Source: Phoronis australis | Taxonomy: Eukaryota > Phoronida > Phoronidae | Assembly (NCBI GenBank): GCA_002633005.1 | Contig: NMRA01000149.1 | Coordinates: 387,870-428,385, forward strand | Length of the DNA stretch: 40,516 nucleotides | Reading direction: 5' to 3' | Program-made: the position numbers and the translations under genes | In this document: piece by piece, positions 12,791-23,400 of the stretch | How positions within the stretch are numbered: the first letter of the stretch is position 1 | Layout of the letters: each line of letters starts with the position of its first letter | Notes under the pieces: generated by a model | What the model saw: only the letters and a program-made list of their open reading frames with translations | Told to the model about the DNA's origin: nothing | Database searches by the model: none

Positions 12791-12809
12791 GTGTGTGTGT
12801 GTGTGTGTG
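12791..12809. repeat. GT dinucleotide microsatellite
   Basis: An uninterrupted GT run flanked by imperfect TGTGTGCGC and GAGGGAGTGTGTG. It explains the Val/Cys-repetitive open frames on both strands here. Confidence 0.95.
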
Positions 12810-13593
12810 AGGGAGTGTGTGAATTCAGTTCATCGAGTCCATACTTCTTCATCATCAACCTACAGAATCCTCTGTACTACTGTTTGCAGATACTGGTGGA
12901 TAGTTTGCAATCCTGTCACAAGGTGTCACTAGTTGATTATAAGCCTTGAAGGTTTTGGCAATATCAAATAGCCAGAGTTATTCCTTGATTTTATCTGGTG
13001 TTTGCAATGATTTCCTTGTTTTGATAAGCAAGGGTTTCTTTTTCGCTGATTAAATGCTAGCTATTTCAGGTAATGTTTCTGATATAAGTGCCATAGAGAC
13101 TTTAGTTAATGGTTTATTTCATGTTTGAGTTCACTTTCACCATGGCAACTGATTGATTGAAGTAAATTTGTTTTTACTATCGTTGCTGTCAGTTGTTGCA
13201 GAAACTGTTTTCCTCTGGCATTATGGTTAGATCACTCATGCACAATGCCTTTAATGTTATAGGAGGATATTGTAAGTCCCAGCTGTTTGATTGTTCCTTG
13301 ATCAGAAGCTTTTCACTTAAATTGGTCCTAATTAATAGATAAACAATTCATATTTCACCCAGAGATACTGTAAGTTAAAGATGCTAAATGAATTGATTTC
13401 TAAGGGCCTGTTTTCTATGGAGTACAGTACTAATGAGTAATTATCTGAAGTGCTTAATGGAGCTCTGCTGCTTATGTGGTTCACATGTATTGTTAGGATA
13501 GACATCCTATCTGCTGCCTGGTACAAATTCACACCTGCAAGCCTAATTCTGAAGCAAGCACTGCGTTTGAGACTCGACTGTTTAAAAATTGGC

Positions 13594-13663
13594 CAATCAC
13601 TTGGCACACGTCACGTGACATGATTGGTCAATCACTTAGCACACGTCACGTGACATGATAGGT
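13594..13663. repeat. 35-bp tandem duplication, each copy with a GTCACGTGAC palindrome
   Basis: Two head-to-tail 35-bp units differ at two or three positions. Each holds CAATCACTT followed by GTCACGTGAC (13610-13619 and 13645-13654), an E-box palindrome matching the CLEAR-type consensus for TFEB/MITF-family bHLH-ZIP factors. Flanking ATTGG/CCAAT sequence is also present. Regulatory function is inference from motif only. Confidence 0.85.
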
Positions 13664-14025
13664 TAAATTTGGAGTCACTTCTCCAGAAATGGTTGCTCAT
13701 GGTAGGACCTTAATCGGACACTAGATGTCTTCTGTAACTCAGTCCTATGTGCTGCTTGTTGAATACCCATCATCAAATAAATAATAAATGTGGCCATTAC
13801 CCCCCCCGCTAAGGTACCAGACGATGAAGTTCATTCGTACTCTCAAACGTATAATGAGTACTGGGTTAACTGAAAATTGTTCTCCTGTCGTACGAATGTT
13901 TATCAAAATGATCAGTGTCATTCTTCATGCTATCTTTTATTTATTTACGTGTGTCTATTGAGAGCACGTCGGTTATGCTGCAGTAACAAAGAACACGTTT
14001 CATATGATCGTATATCATTGCCGCG

Positions 14026-14190
14026 ACCTTTACCGATAACTTCGGCAATGTTTCGCTCTGACCTTTCCCACTACGTCGAAGTTTCGGTGAGTACCAAAGC
14101 TTTGCTTTTAAATCCTACTAGTTTCAGAGAAGTTTCGCTTGCAGGTTAACTACCGAAGTTAACCTTTCCCACTTACCGAAACTTCGGTAA
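14026..14190. repeat. Cluster of three related palindromic copies (ACCTTTcccac...cttcggt)
   Basis: Related segments begin at 14026, 14061 and 14162. They share ACCTTT, then a version of TACCGAAACTTCGG. The last contains a perfect 8-bp inverted repeat (TTACCGAA, two bases, TTCGGTAA, 14173-14190). GC content is higher than in the flanks. It may be a degraded transposon end. Confidence 0.6.
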
Positions 14191-17100
14191 AAGCGACTTT
14201 AGCTAGAGGAAAGCATGTATTGTTGTCACTTATGGTTTCATTCATGCTCTATGATTAAATGTTAACAAACATTATGTATGGGAGGAGTTCAATGGCGTGA
14301 TCTGACATTAGCATTTGGTGTAGGAATGTTGAGGGCATTGAATCTAATTCTAGACTGTCTCGTCATCAGTGAAGAATTTTACCAATTCACGAAATGTCAG
14401 TTAGAATTCAAATTGTTGCTCATGACAACTGACACTGTTTAAAGCTGTATATTATCAAATCCAATCATTGTTCCTTTGCATACATGACATTTGTGATTAG
14501 TTTATGTTATCAATCTATAGAAAATGAAAGTATGAAAATTGTTAGTGCTGCTTGTTGATATCTCTCTCTTCAGTTTGTACAATCATGAGATCCGTTGGAA
14601 TTGTAGAGAAGATGTCATTATCATCTTGGTTAGATTTATCCAGGTGGTTTGGATTAATTACTTATCACAAAATCTTACCAGTTTTGGACAAAAATAATTG
14701 ACAAATTGATCTTTTCTATTTTCTCAAGGCTTATTAAATTGTGAATGTCCATAACTACTTGTCTGATGACTTACTCTTGCTGTTGTTCCCACAATCAATG
14801 GTATAAGGACAAAGTGGTGAAGTGTTTCTCATACTTGCCACCAGGGGTCACCAGTAACATTCCTTCATTGTGTTTGTTTATGGTTCAGTTTATTTGTCCA
14901 ACAGTCTGCTCATATCTCACAGGGTTCATTCAAAGACATTGTGTCTTTGTCTGTACACATGACACCATCTCCCCCAATTCAGTGTTTACTGAGCCAAACA
15001 ATGTGGTTTGGTTTACAACTGTTAAACCCTGGCTTCCGGAAATTTCAAAAAGATTCCAGTCTGAGTCACAAGTGGAATGCACTCTGTCTAGTGATTCACC
15101 ACATTGTGTATTATGGTTTTTTAATGGGTCATGCTATACACACTTGACACTGGTTGGATAAATGCATTAGGATTATAATTAAATTTCATTTGCCAACCAA
15201 CGTGGTCACTCACCGCTTTGGATCATTTGAATAACTGATTAACTGTTTAGTGAATTCAATCAGAGTTTACCTTTAACTAGTTTCCGTTTCCACTGGAGGG
15301 ATATCTGTGAAAGACTTTGGAGTCTGTGGACAAGTGTTGATTTTCTCGAGATTCGTGGTAGATTTAATGTTGTAACATTAGGTTTTGTGGACAACTTCAT
15401 TTTCATTGTTTGGGATTGAATTCCCAGAGCACACGCAAGTTGTATCTTGTGTCTGGATTATAATCGCAACGGTGTCCGTGTTGGAGTTAGCCATACAAGG
15501 AAGGGGTGAATCAGCATGTCAGCAACATTGCCACGGAGTAGGAAACAACTGGTATTCAAGCCTAAATATGAGGCCCCAAACTACTACAATAGCCCCGGAT
15601 CGTATACGTTGAAACCAGCATATAAAAAATCAGTAGGTATATTTTGTATATGATAGGTTTATCATCAGTGGTTGTGGTGAAGGTTCAACTTAAATGGGCC
15701 CTACTTGATCTTGCAAGATTGACAACAGATCATACGCCCATTGGACTAATCTAGTGATCCTACTGGCCCTCGAAAATGACAGAAATTTTATAATGTAATG
15801 ATTGAGACGGAAAGAAATTTGGTTTCTAGGAAATTACTCGCACTACTGACTAATGGTGCTGTGGAAACTTCCTATATTCTTGCTAAATATCTTAACCCAT
15901 CATTCCTGAGTACAAAATTTAGAAATCAAATTGTTAGTGTGTGGTTGAATGGTGCAACCCGGGGGAAGGGGGTGTCACTCATCGACAAGGTGACCTGCTC
16001 AGTTAAACAAAAAATTGTGGTTAGGTTAGGTAATATTTTTTCATTGAGTTTTGCTTGACCCGTGCAGAGTCCCCCATTAATTTCCATTTTCCCCTGCAAA
16101 GTCACATTGGAGTGGCCAGAGCTTTCTACCTACCTGCAATGGGTATTGCTATTGGTTCTCATTGTGTGAAGTCTAATAATTAGTCCGAAAACAATCTTAA
16201 ACATTCGGGAAATCACAAAATTGAACCTTGGTTCAATTGCTGCGAAATCTGCACAGGAATGGTCGAATTGAATCAAGTTCCTGAAGCGCGGCGCGCTCTT
16301 ATGACTTGAGTTGTATATTGTGTTGTTGATGTAAAACACCTGTTCTGTACAATGCTGAGATTAAAGATAGCAAACCAAGCAAAATGGGATGGATCGGAGA
16401 TGAATCGACCAATTGGGGTGGGGCAGGAAAATTCACCTGCAAAACGTGACACCAGCAGGAGGTAATCTCTCAACATTCTTGGGTATGCAGATGCTATACT
16501 TATGTCTGCTAGTAAGTAGTGTCCCCCCTTACAGGGGGGAGGTGCGGTAGATGTATTGCTATGCTGCAGTTTCCAAGCTTGAAATCAACAGGTTCTAGAA
16601 GAAGAGTTGTTGTTTCATTTGATAAATATGGCAGTGATTTCTCCCCAAGGTTATTTGTGGATGCACTTCTCGGTTGTCAAAAGACAAGCAATGTCGAAAT
16701 GCTTCATCTTTTTGAGTTCTGCACCTAGGTTCCTTCAGACATTGTTCTGAAAATTTTGGGCACACCCAACAAAGTTTGAAGCCACTGAAAAATGAAAAAG
16801 GACAATTATGGCAAATAGTTTAGTCCAAAATCAATGAGATTTTACTTCGGATGACCTGCTACTGGGCAATATATGTCTTGTGAAAATTGTTTATGTGGAT
16901 TTGATTGATGTTTATGTGGTTCACAAATATGAGATAACCCTTTGAATTGTGTTGGTCAGCTTAAAGTTATTCAACCAAGGCCTGGACACACTTATAAGAA
17001 TGTGGTTGTGGTTTTATGTCCAGTTACATAATGGTGTGATTTTCAATTACTGTGGGTGTTTATTCATCATATGATGACACAGTTTGTCATGTGTATGATG

Positions 17101-18917
17101 TATGATTTGTATTGTCATGGGATGCTCATAATGTACTCTCCTTCCTTATTAAGTTAGGAAAGACAACTCAGTGTATAACAACCTGTTATACAGGGGGTGT
17201 CCTTCCTAATAAAGTGACATCACACACTGCACTGTGCCTTGTTATACAGGGGTGTCCTAGTACAGTCACAACATACTCCGTTCCTACACTGCCATGTCAT
17301 ACAGCTATACTGTCTTGATTTGCAAAGTTCAAAATTGAATTGAATGAAACGCGCCAGGCAAATTATTTTAATCATGAATAAATTGGAGGTTATAATTACT
17401 GTAAGGTTCCTATGAATTTCTTGATTTCTGATTGTGATGTTTCCATTTTGTCAGTGTGTTCATGTGCCCTCTTCAGTTCTCGTGGAAGTTCAAAGGAATG
17501 AAAAAAATAATCAAAATTGCCATTTGAAAGAAATAAGTAATGCCATGCATGAGAGAGCCTGGAATTGGATTTTAGAATGCCAATAGCTTTTCAATTTAAC
17601 TCGCTTAATCATGTTCTTTATAGTTTTGTGCCTTCAGAAGGGTTAAATGTCTATCTGAAAGGAGCGGGACATGTTCAGATACGTTTATATTGATTATAGA
17701 CGTTTCTCATTGATCCTTTGTTTTAACAACATGATACCTTGATACCTTGAAAGTCTTATTATTGTGTTACCTGCTGATCATGAGATAGCGTATTTGTGGT
17801 ATCATTACTGTACAACTGTTGTGCATGTCTATGTTGATGATGGCATGGCAGTTTTCACATTGGACATTTGCTGCTTTAACAAAATGAATTGAACTGGTCT
17901 AGCACCTGTTCTTGTGGATATTAGGTGTGCCAATCTGCTCCTCCACTCCAACTGATGCTGAAAGTCTCCAAGCGAACTATTGAATTGGAATATGGTGACG
18001 AAATGTTATGGAAGCCCATAAATTGACACGAGGGATAAGAAACGCTCATTTTTATGATGCACTTGTTGAATGGACCAAGCTTGTTAGCTGTAAATCTGTT
18101 GTGTGGATTTGGGTGCAGAAATGTTTACCAACTCTTCCTGGACTCCTAGCTATGAATTGATAGACGCAGTAATAGCTTGTCGGAATTCGGCAATGGGCAA
18201 ATGACATGGACAAATGACTGATAATCACGGCAATACTGGTACACTAAGTGGCGTGGTGCGCATAACATTCGGCCACTTAGTTGCATTGAGCACTAGAGAT
18301 TCCAATGTTTAATATTCTTGTATTCATTTCATCAAAATTGGATTTCGTAATTTGTTTCCTAAATATTGAAACGCGTTGAGTTTCTATCTGCATGATTCTC
18401 TATCGTCCTGGTCAACACTTCTTGTGTTTTTATTCCTGTCTGATCTATTCATAATCGCTGCTATTATACAAAGTCTTGTTGAAAATTCCTAACATTATCC
18501 TAGTGCTGAGGTTTGAACTGTAAACAAAATATTTTCCATATCCATTGATGGGCGTGCCAAGTTCAGGGGATCTTGTTTTTCTTGGTTTTGTCCAAGTGAC
18601 CATTTGTTAAAGATCAACTTGTGTCGGCAAAAGGGCGTACTGAACCTGGAGTTGTGGCCTGTTCAGTCATTGCAATGTTAGGAACACTGACAGCCTGGAT
18701 AGGATGTCATCAAGCATCTCTTACTTGAACTGTCTGCACTGGACCAGTGTCCATGTCAAATGTGACAGTCTATTAAGTATTGGAAACCTGTTTGAGCAAT
18801 TCATACCTGTATGGAGTTCACTGTGTTGCTTGTTTGAAAGCACACCGCTTTTTGTTTAAGGTTTGACTGGAATAGTCTAGGTCTTCTGGCATTTGCTTTG
18901 TTTTTTGTTTGGCACAG

Positions 18918-20486
18918 TTAAATATGGTGCAGGAGTTGGTGATGGTGGATTTTGACACTAGTTTGTCAAGGAGTGATCAGAGCAGTATACCAGGCATTGG
19001 TGTGATGAGGCAGAGATCAATCAGCACTGTGGACAAGATAAGTAAAGATATTGGCTTAGTGAAGCCTGCTGTGTTGACCAGAAGTGAGGGGAGCGTGAGC
19101 GTTTTAGGATCTTCCTTGGACAGAAAAGGAAGCAGACGATTCAGAGAAATATCCATCCCGCCACGGAGTGATTTAGCTGCTTTGGAGAAAAGGAAAGGAA
19201 ATTTAAAGGGGAAAGCTGGAACTGATGGAGAGGAGACTGGCCTGCTTAAACCCAGTGAAGAATTAGAGCTTAGAGAAGTCAAGAATGGTAATTCAGCTAA
19301 CAATAGCTGTGTTAACAATAGTGTGTTTTATAGGCTTTACCCAGAGGTGGACAAAAGAGGTGGTTGCTTGAATGGGGCCAGTGACTGTAGAACTCACATA
19401 GACTATAATACTGCTGTAGTGGAAGTTGATGCGAGTCGCAACCGTGCACACAAGGAGTCTGTCTCCATTTCCAGTCCACCAGGGTACAGTGTTAGAGACA
19501 AGGGTTGGTGTGTGGCTGTGGGAGCATTTGAACAGACGTTGGCCTATAGTGAAGTGTTGAGTGGACAGGAGATGGAGCTGATGTCACCTCCCCGCCAACC
19601 TGCGCGAGTATCTAGCAGGAGTGTGGGGCGTCGCAAGGTTAGTCGTTCACAGAGTGGTTCTGGCGTCATCGTGGAGGTGGCGCCGGATGAGAATGCTGAC
19701 TTGGCAGCTTGTGACATGTACAGTCGGAAGATCGAGCGTCAGGCTAGCATCAGCCAATGGGAGAAGAAAGAAGCGCGCCGTAACGCAGAGGACAAGATCT
19801 ATTATAAACCACATGTTGGCTCACCTACCACTCCGCCATATAGGAGAATCACTGGTCATGTCACATTTGGCCTTCCACCAAAAGATGAAGACAGTTGGGA
19901 AACTGTGTCGGAGCCCGTAGTCGAGTCATATATCCCAAAGTTGTATCAAGGTGTTGGTCACAATGCTGACATGTATGCTCGTAAAATTAAGAGTCCAATT
20001 GTATCTGCAGACGCTACAGATAGATATCCTGTGACCTCTCAAACGTTACCACGGAGGTTGTCCAGTAATCGTATGGTCAGTGCGGAGGCTTGGGACAGCT
20101 CTTCATTACTAAGCACACAGAGTGATGCCTATTGCTATCAACCTATGTCACGTAACTCACAGAAACTGTCTTACAGCTCTACGTCCTACACACCTACTTA
20201 TGAAGGAACCTTTAATTATGATGAGGTATTTGTGACAAGTCCGAGTCAAGACGGGAAATCTTCACGTAGTCCAAAGCATGTTGTTTTTGTTGACAATGCT
20301 AAGCAGTCAAAAGCACTAAGGAGAAGATGGAGTGAACGGATTGAGCGGAAAAACAGTGCCGATTTGTTGAGCCGTTGTCGCAGCATGGCGCAGTACGTAC
20401 CTGCCCGGTCCTTGCGGAGACGACGCACAGTCAGTGAGCACACGCCCAGACGAAGTACTGCTCGCTTCTCAACTGTTGGACGAAAA
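18918..20486 (+). CDS. AFDN: Giant phase 0/0 cassette (or alternative first) exon, 523 codons, RxxS-rich disordered protein
   Basis: This is an open frame of 523 codons bounded by a strong acceptor (T-rich tract ending GGCACAG) and a donor-like CGAAAA|GTAGGT, both in phase 0 and in the same phase as the flanking afadin exons. The protein is Ser/Arg-rich and looks disordered; I recognise no domain. It contains many basic-x-x-Ser sites (RQRSIST, RKGSRRF, RRKVSRSQS, RQASISQW, RRLSSNR, RRRWSERI, RRRRTVSE, PRRSTARF). Two segments share a motif: ACDMYSRKIERQAS near 19720 and NADMYARKIKSP near 19970. If included between its neighbours it inserts 523 residues into the PDZ strand 2-3 loop. Alternatively the ATG at 18924, with A at -3 and G at +4, starts a shorter isoform. 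Length without stops, codon-like composition and matching phases argue for a real exon; how it is used is inference. Confidence 0.8.
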
Positions 20487-23400
20487 GTAGGTGGTTATTG
20501 TTATGCTTGTATTTCTTGAGGGTCTGCAAGATTGATTGTTTTGGGAAGTTTGTTTAATTTGTAGCGTTTGTGTGTATGTTCTGTCACTTTCTGTCCTGTC
20601 CATGGAATGAGAAATTCTGAGAAACCTGCATTGTGCGTTAATGGTCACGTGCGAAATATTCCGTGTTCATTGAATATAGAGGGATGGAGCTGTGGGCATT
20701 TGAGGTCTACATAAAATCACAGTCTTAATGAAGTTGCTGGTCTTTTCCATTACATGACTTCAATACATTGCTTCAGTTTGCGCTGAGGTTACTAAACTAT
20801 AAGTGGGTTTTTCAAAATCAACCATTGCTGTTGCACATTTTAGAACGGGAATTGCTTTATGAATACACTAAAAACCTTATTTTGGTTGGGGTTTGTTGTT
20901 TCATTTTCATCCATTCAAAAATGTCTTCATTTGAGTTGCATTCCATTAGTGGCTGTGGTTGTGTAGGTTTCCTTTCATTTTGGATCTCTCCTACATACTG
21001 TTCAAAATCCAAACCAACTTCTAGTTGGCACTACATGAGTAACTCCGTTAGTGACTGGAGCTACTTTTTATAAACATGCATTGGATTTCTGTACTGGTAG
21101 CCCCACCTGTTGGTCCCAGATTCTGTTGTCAGAGCAATTTGACGTGATCTTATCTGCTCCCTCAGCTAGTATCTCGACTATTTAATCTATTTCGCCTGTT
21201 TTCCCCACTTATAATCAAAAGACCTATTTTGAGTTTGTGTTGCTTGGCTGTGTGAACATGATCAAAATGTTAATTATTCTGCTGGCCCTTAGTATGATAA
21301 GAATCTTCTACAGATTAGTAAATGTGCCATTATAGGTTTTACCTTTTAACCCAGTCAATTCCAACTTTTATACTTGCAAAGTTTTCTCTAATAACAAATT
21401 TGGGTGTCGCAAAAGCTCTCAATTAGCTCGGCCATTGTGCGAGCCGAATTTTGATTCTGTTTCCAACAGCTTGGCAAAGGTGACTTTTCTAAGGCGAGAA
21501 TGTAGCTTTTGTGATGGAACTTTGGACAAGTGTTGTTTGACCAGCATAAAAATGTTGGGGACGCGTGTGCCATTATGCTGGGGCATAGCTGCATTGTTAG
21601 TGCCTAACACGGTCAAGATGAATGTGTCAATTGTTTCGTAAAATATCCAAAATTTCAAGTCCTGTGAAAGAAATGTTTTGAAGGAGCTTGTTCATTTAAT
21701 ACATTTTAGTGTAGGCGACTTGTGCAGTTCAAATTGCATATCTTAGTGAGCAAATATACACCATAATTTCCTCTTAGTTTGGTTGAATTCACATGTTAGG
21801 AAGTAATGGGGTGGTTAATGTAGAAATAAATTGTACAGGGGTTGCTGTCATTTACTATTGTCAGCGATGTAAAAATCTAGCACTTACATTAGATACATGG
21901 CCAATGGCAAGGAGCAAATCTGCTATTGTATTGAATCATAACAGCAGTGTTGTAAATTTCATAACCAGGATTCAGGGTTAAGTGGGCATGAATTTTACAA
22001 TGGCTGTGTTGTTAACATTAAATTGTGGCAACATTTGTGTAAACCTATTCCAGATTTATAGTCTCAGTTTATTAAGGAAAGATTTACAAGCTCTGTCAGG
22101 CTGGATTTAGTTTTTATCATAACATTTGAAGGGTGGGGTGTCACAACGAAATGACGGTTTAATTTTTAGATTATTCTATTTGGTTTGTGTCGCTGCATTG
22201 TGCCAGGCCAGCCGAGTGTTTAGACAGCTAGACGGCTATTGTGCCCTTCAAACGCTTATTGAATCGCACAGAAATGGCTGCCACAGCCAGCCATTTGCAT
22301 ATGAATAGCGCCAATTTAGTGTAGTGTGCATTTTCATTCAGTCGTATGTGTGCGTTTAAATCAATGTCAAACCTCACGACGAGGAAGGCTTTCCTCCAAC
22401 GAAATGGCTTGTAGGTGTTGATCATCCAACTTCATCACTGAAAACCGGTTTGGATTCTTAGTGTCTCTTGTTTTATTTGGAGTCGTCACACTTGGTTGCC
22501 TGTACTGGATCCTTGAAGATATCCTTATTGGTTGTTTACGTAGCCAGTGGCTTTAAATGACGTGTTGTGGCAATACCTGCAATATTGGTGTGCAATGCTT
22601 GAAAGGAATGTCGCACTTTCTTGGTGACTTTTTGTAACTCTATTGTTCCTCAAGTGCTGATTTTCAACCAAAGAATTGTTTCCCACCCGTCCTGCCGTGG
22701 TGTAGGTGTGCAGTCATTTTTTATAGTGGAAAGTTCACTAATCTCTTTAACTGCTGCTGTCAACAGCCCTAAGACAGGCTTGTGTTTGGGAAACTATTCA
22801 AGCAAGGATAAGCCCTGTTGAGGACAAGACACTTTGACAAGTTGTGTATTGTGTACAGCTGAGTTGGAAGTGTTTTGAACATCATAGAGTTGTGGTTAGG
22901 TAGTATATCTGTAGATTGTTTATCTACTGCTAGGTAAGTCTACTGTGTTATAGTATGTGAGTTTCTAAGATAATTCTTAAGGGTTATTTAGTTGTCAAGA
23001 AAATCTATGCATTAATAGGTCAACTTTTGTAAATACCTTACTTCACAGAAGTGTCTTTATGCGCAATTTTCCGTTTCTCTGACTTCCATAAAAGTTCATC
23101 ATTGTAGTAATTTCATATTGGTAGCTAGAGAAGGTGATAAACTGTCATTGCTATTTTACATTGAACGTAATGTGAGCAGTGCACAAGGAGCCTAATAAGC
23201 ACTCTACTCCCTTTGTGCAATCCTAATTTGTCAACACCTGTAATTTCACCTAATTTTGAACCTCAAAGGGTCCTCTGGAATACAGCAATGTCAACACGAA
23301 TAGATCGAATAGATCGCCTTAGGTATTCCCCACTGATCCTGAGACTTTTTGGTGAAAAGTCAACCACACTTTAAACAGCAGGATACCAAAGTTGTATTAG

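Larger units (their letters stand above)
9468..18917 (+). other. Intron, 9.5 kb, upstream of the 1,569-bp giant exon
   Basis: GTAAGT donor and a long T-rich tract before GGCACAG. It holds two inverted-repeat elements (9496-9982, 12221-12357), a GT microsatellite (12791-12809), a 35-bp duplication (13594-13663) and a palindromic repeat cluster (14026-14190). Two direct copies of TTATACAGGGG near 17186 and 17243 are also visible. No second gene could be supported; open frames at 14745-15161 and 15798-16058 have no recognisable content. If the giant exon is a first exon, its promoter would lie in the last part of this stretch, but I see no convincing core element. Confidence 0.82.

Noticed and set aside
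14745-15161. Open frame of 138 codons in the large intron
   Set aside because: No recognisable domain, Cys/Ser/Thr-rich low coding character, no supporting splice structure; likely chance.
15798-16058. Open frame of 86 codons, vaguely protein-like
   Set aside because: No family resemblance and no neighbouring exon with matching phase.
16521-16542. C-run/G-run inverted repeat near 16.5 kb as a terminator or G-quadruplex
   Set aside because: Very short homopolymer arms; no supporting context.
18977-19318. Minus-strand open frame opposite the 1,569-bp exon
   Set aside because: Shadow of the plus-strand frame; sense frame is far longer and phase-matched to afadin.
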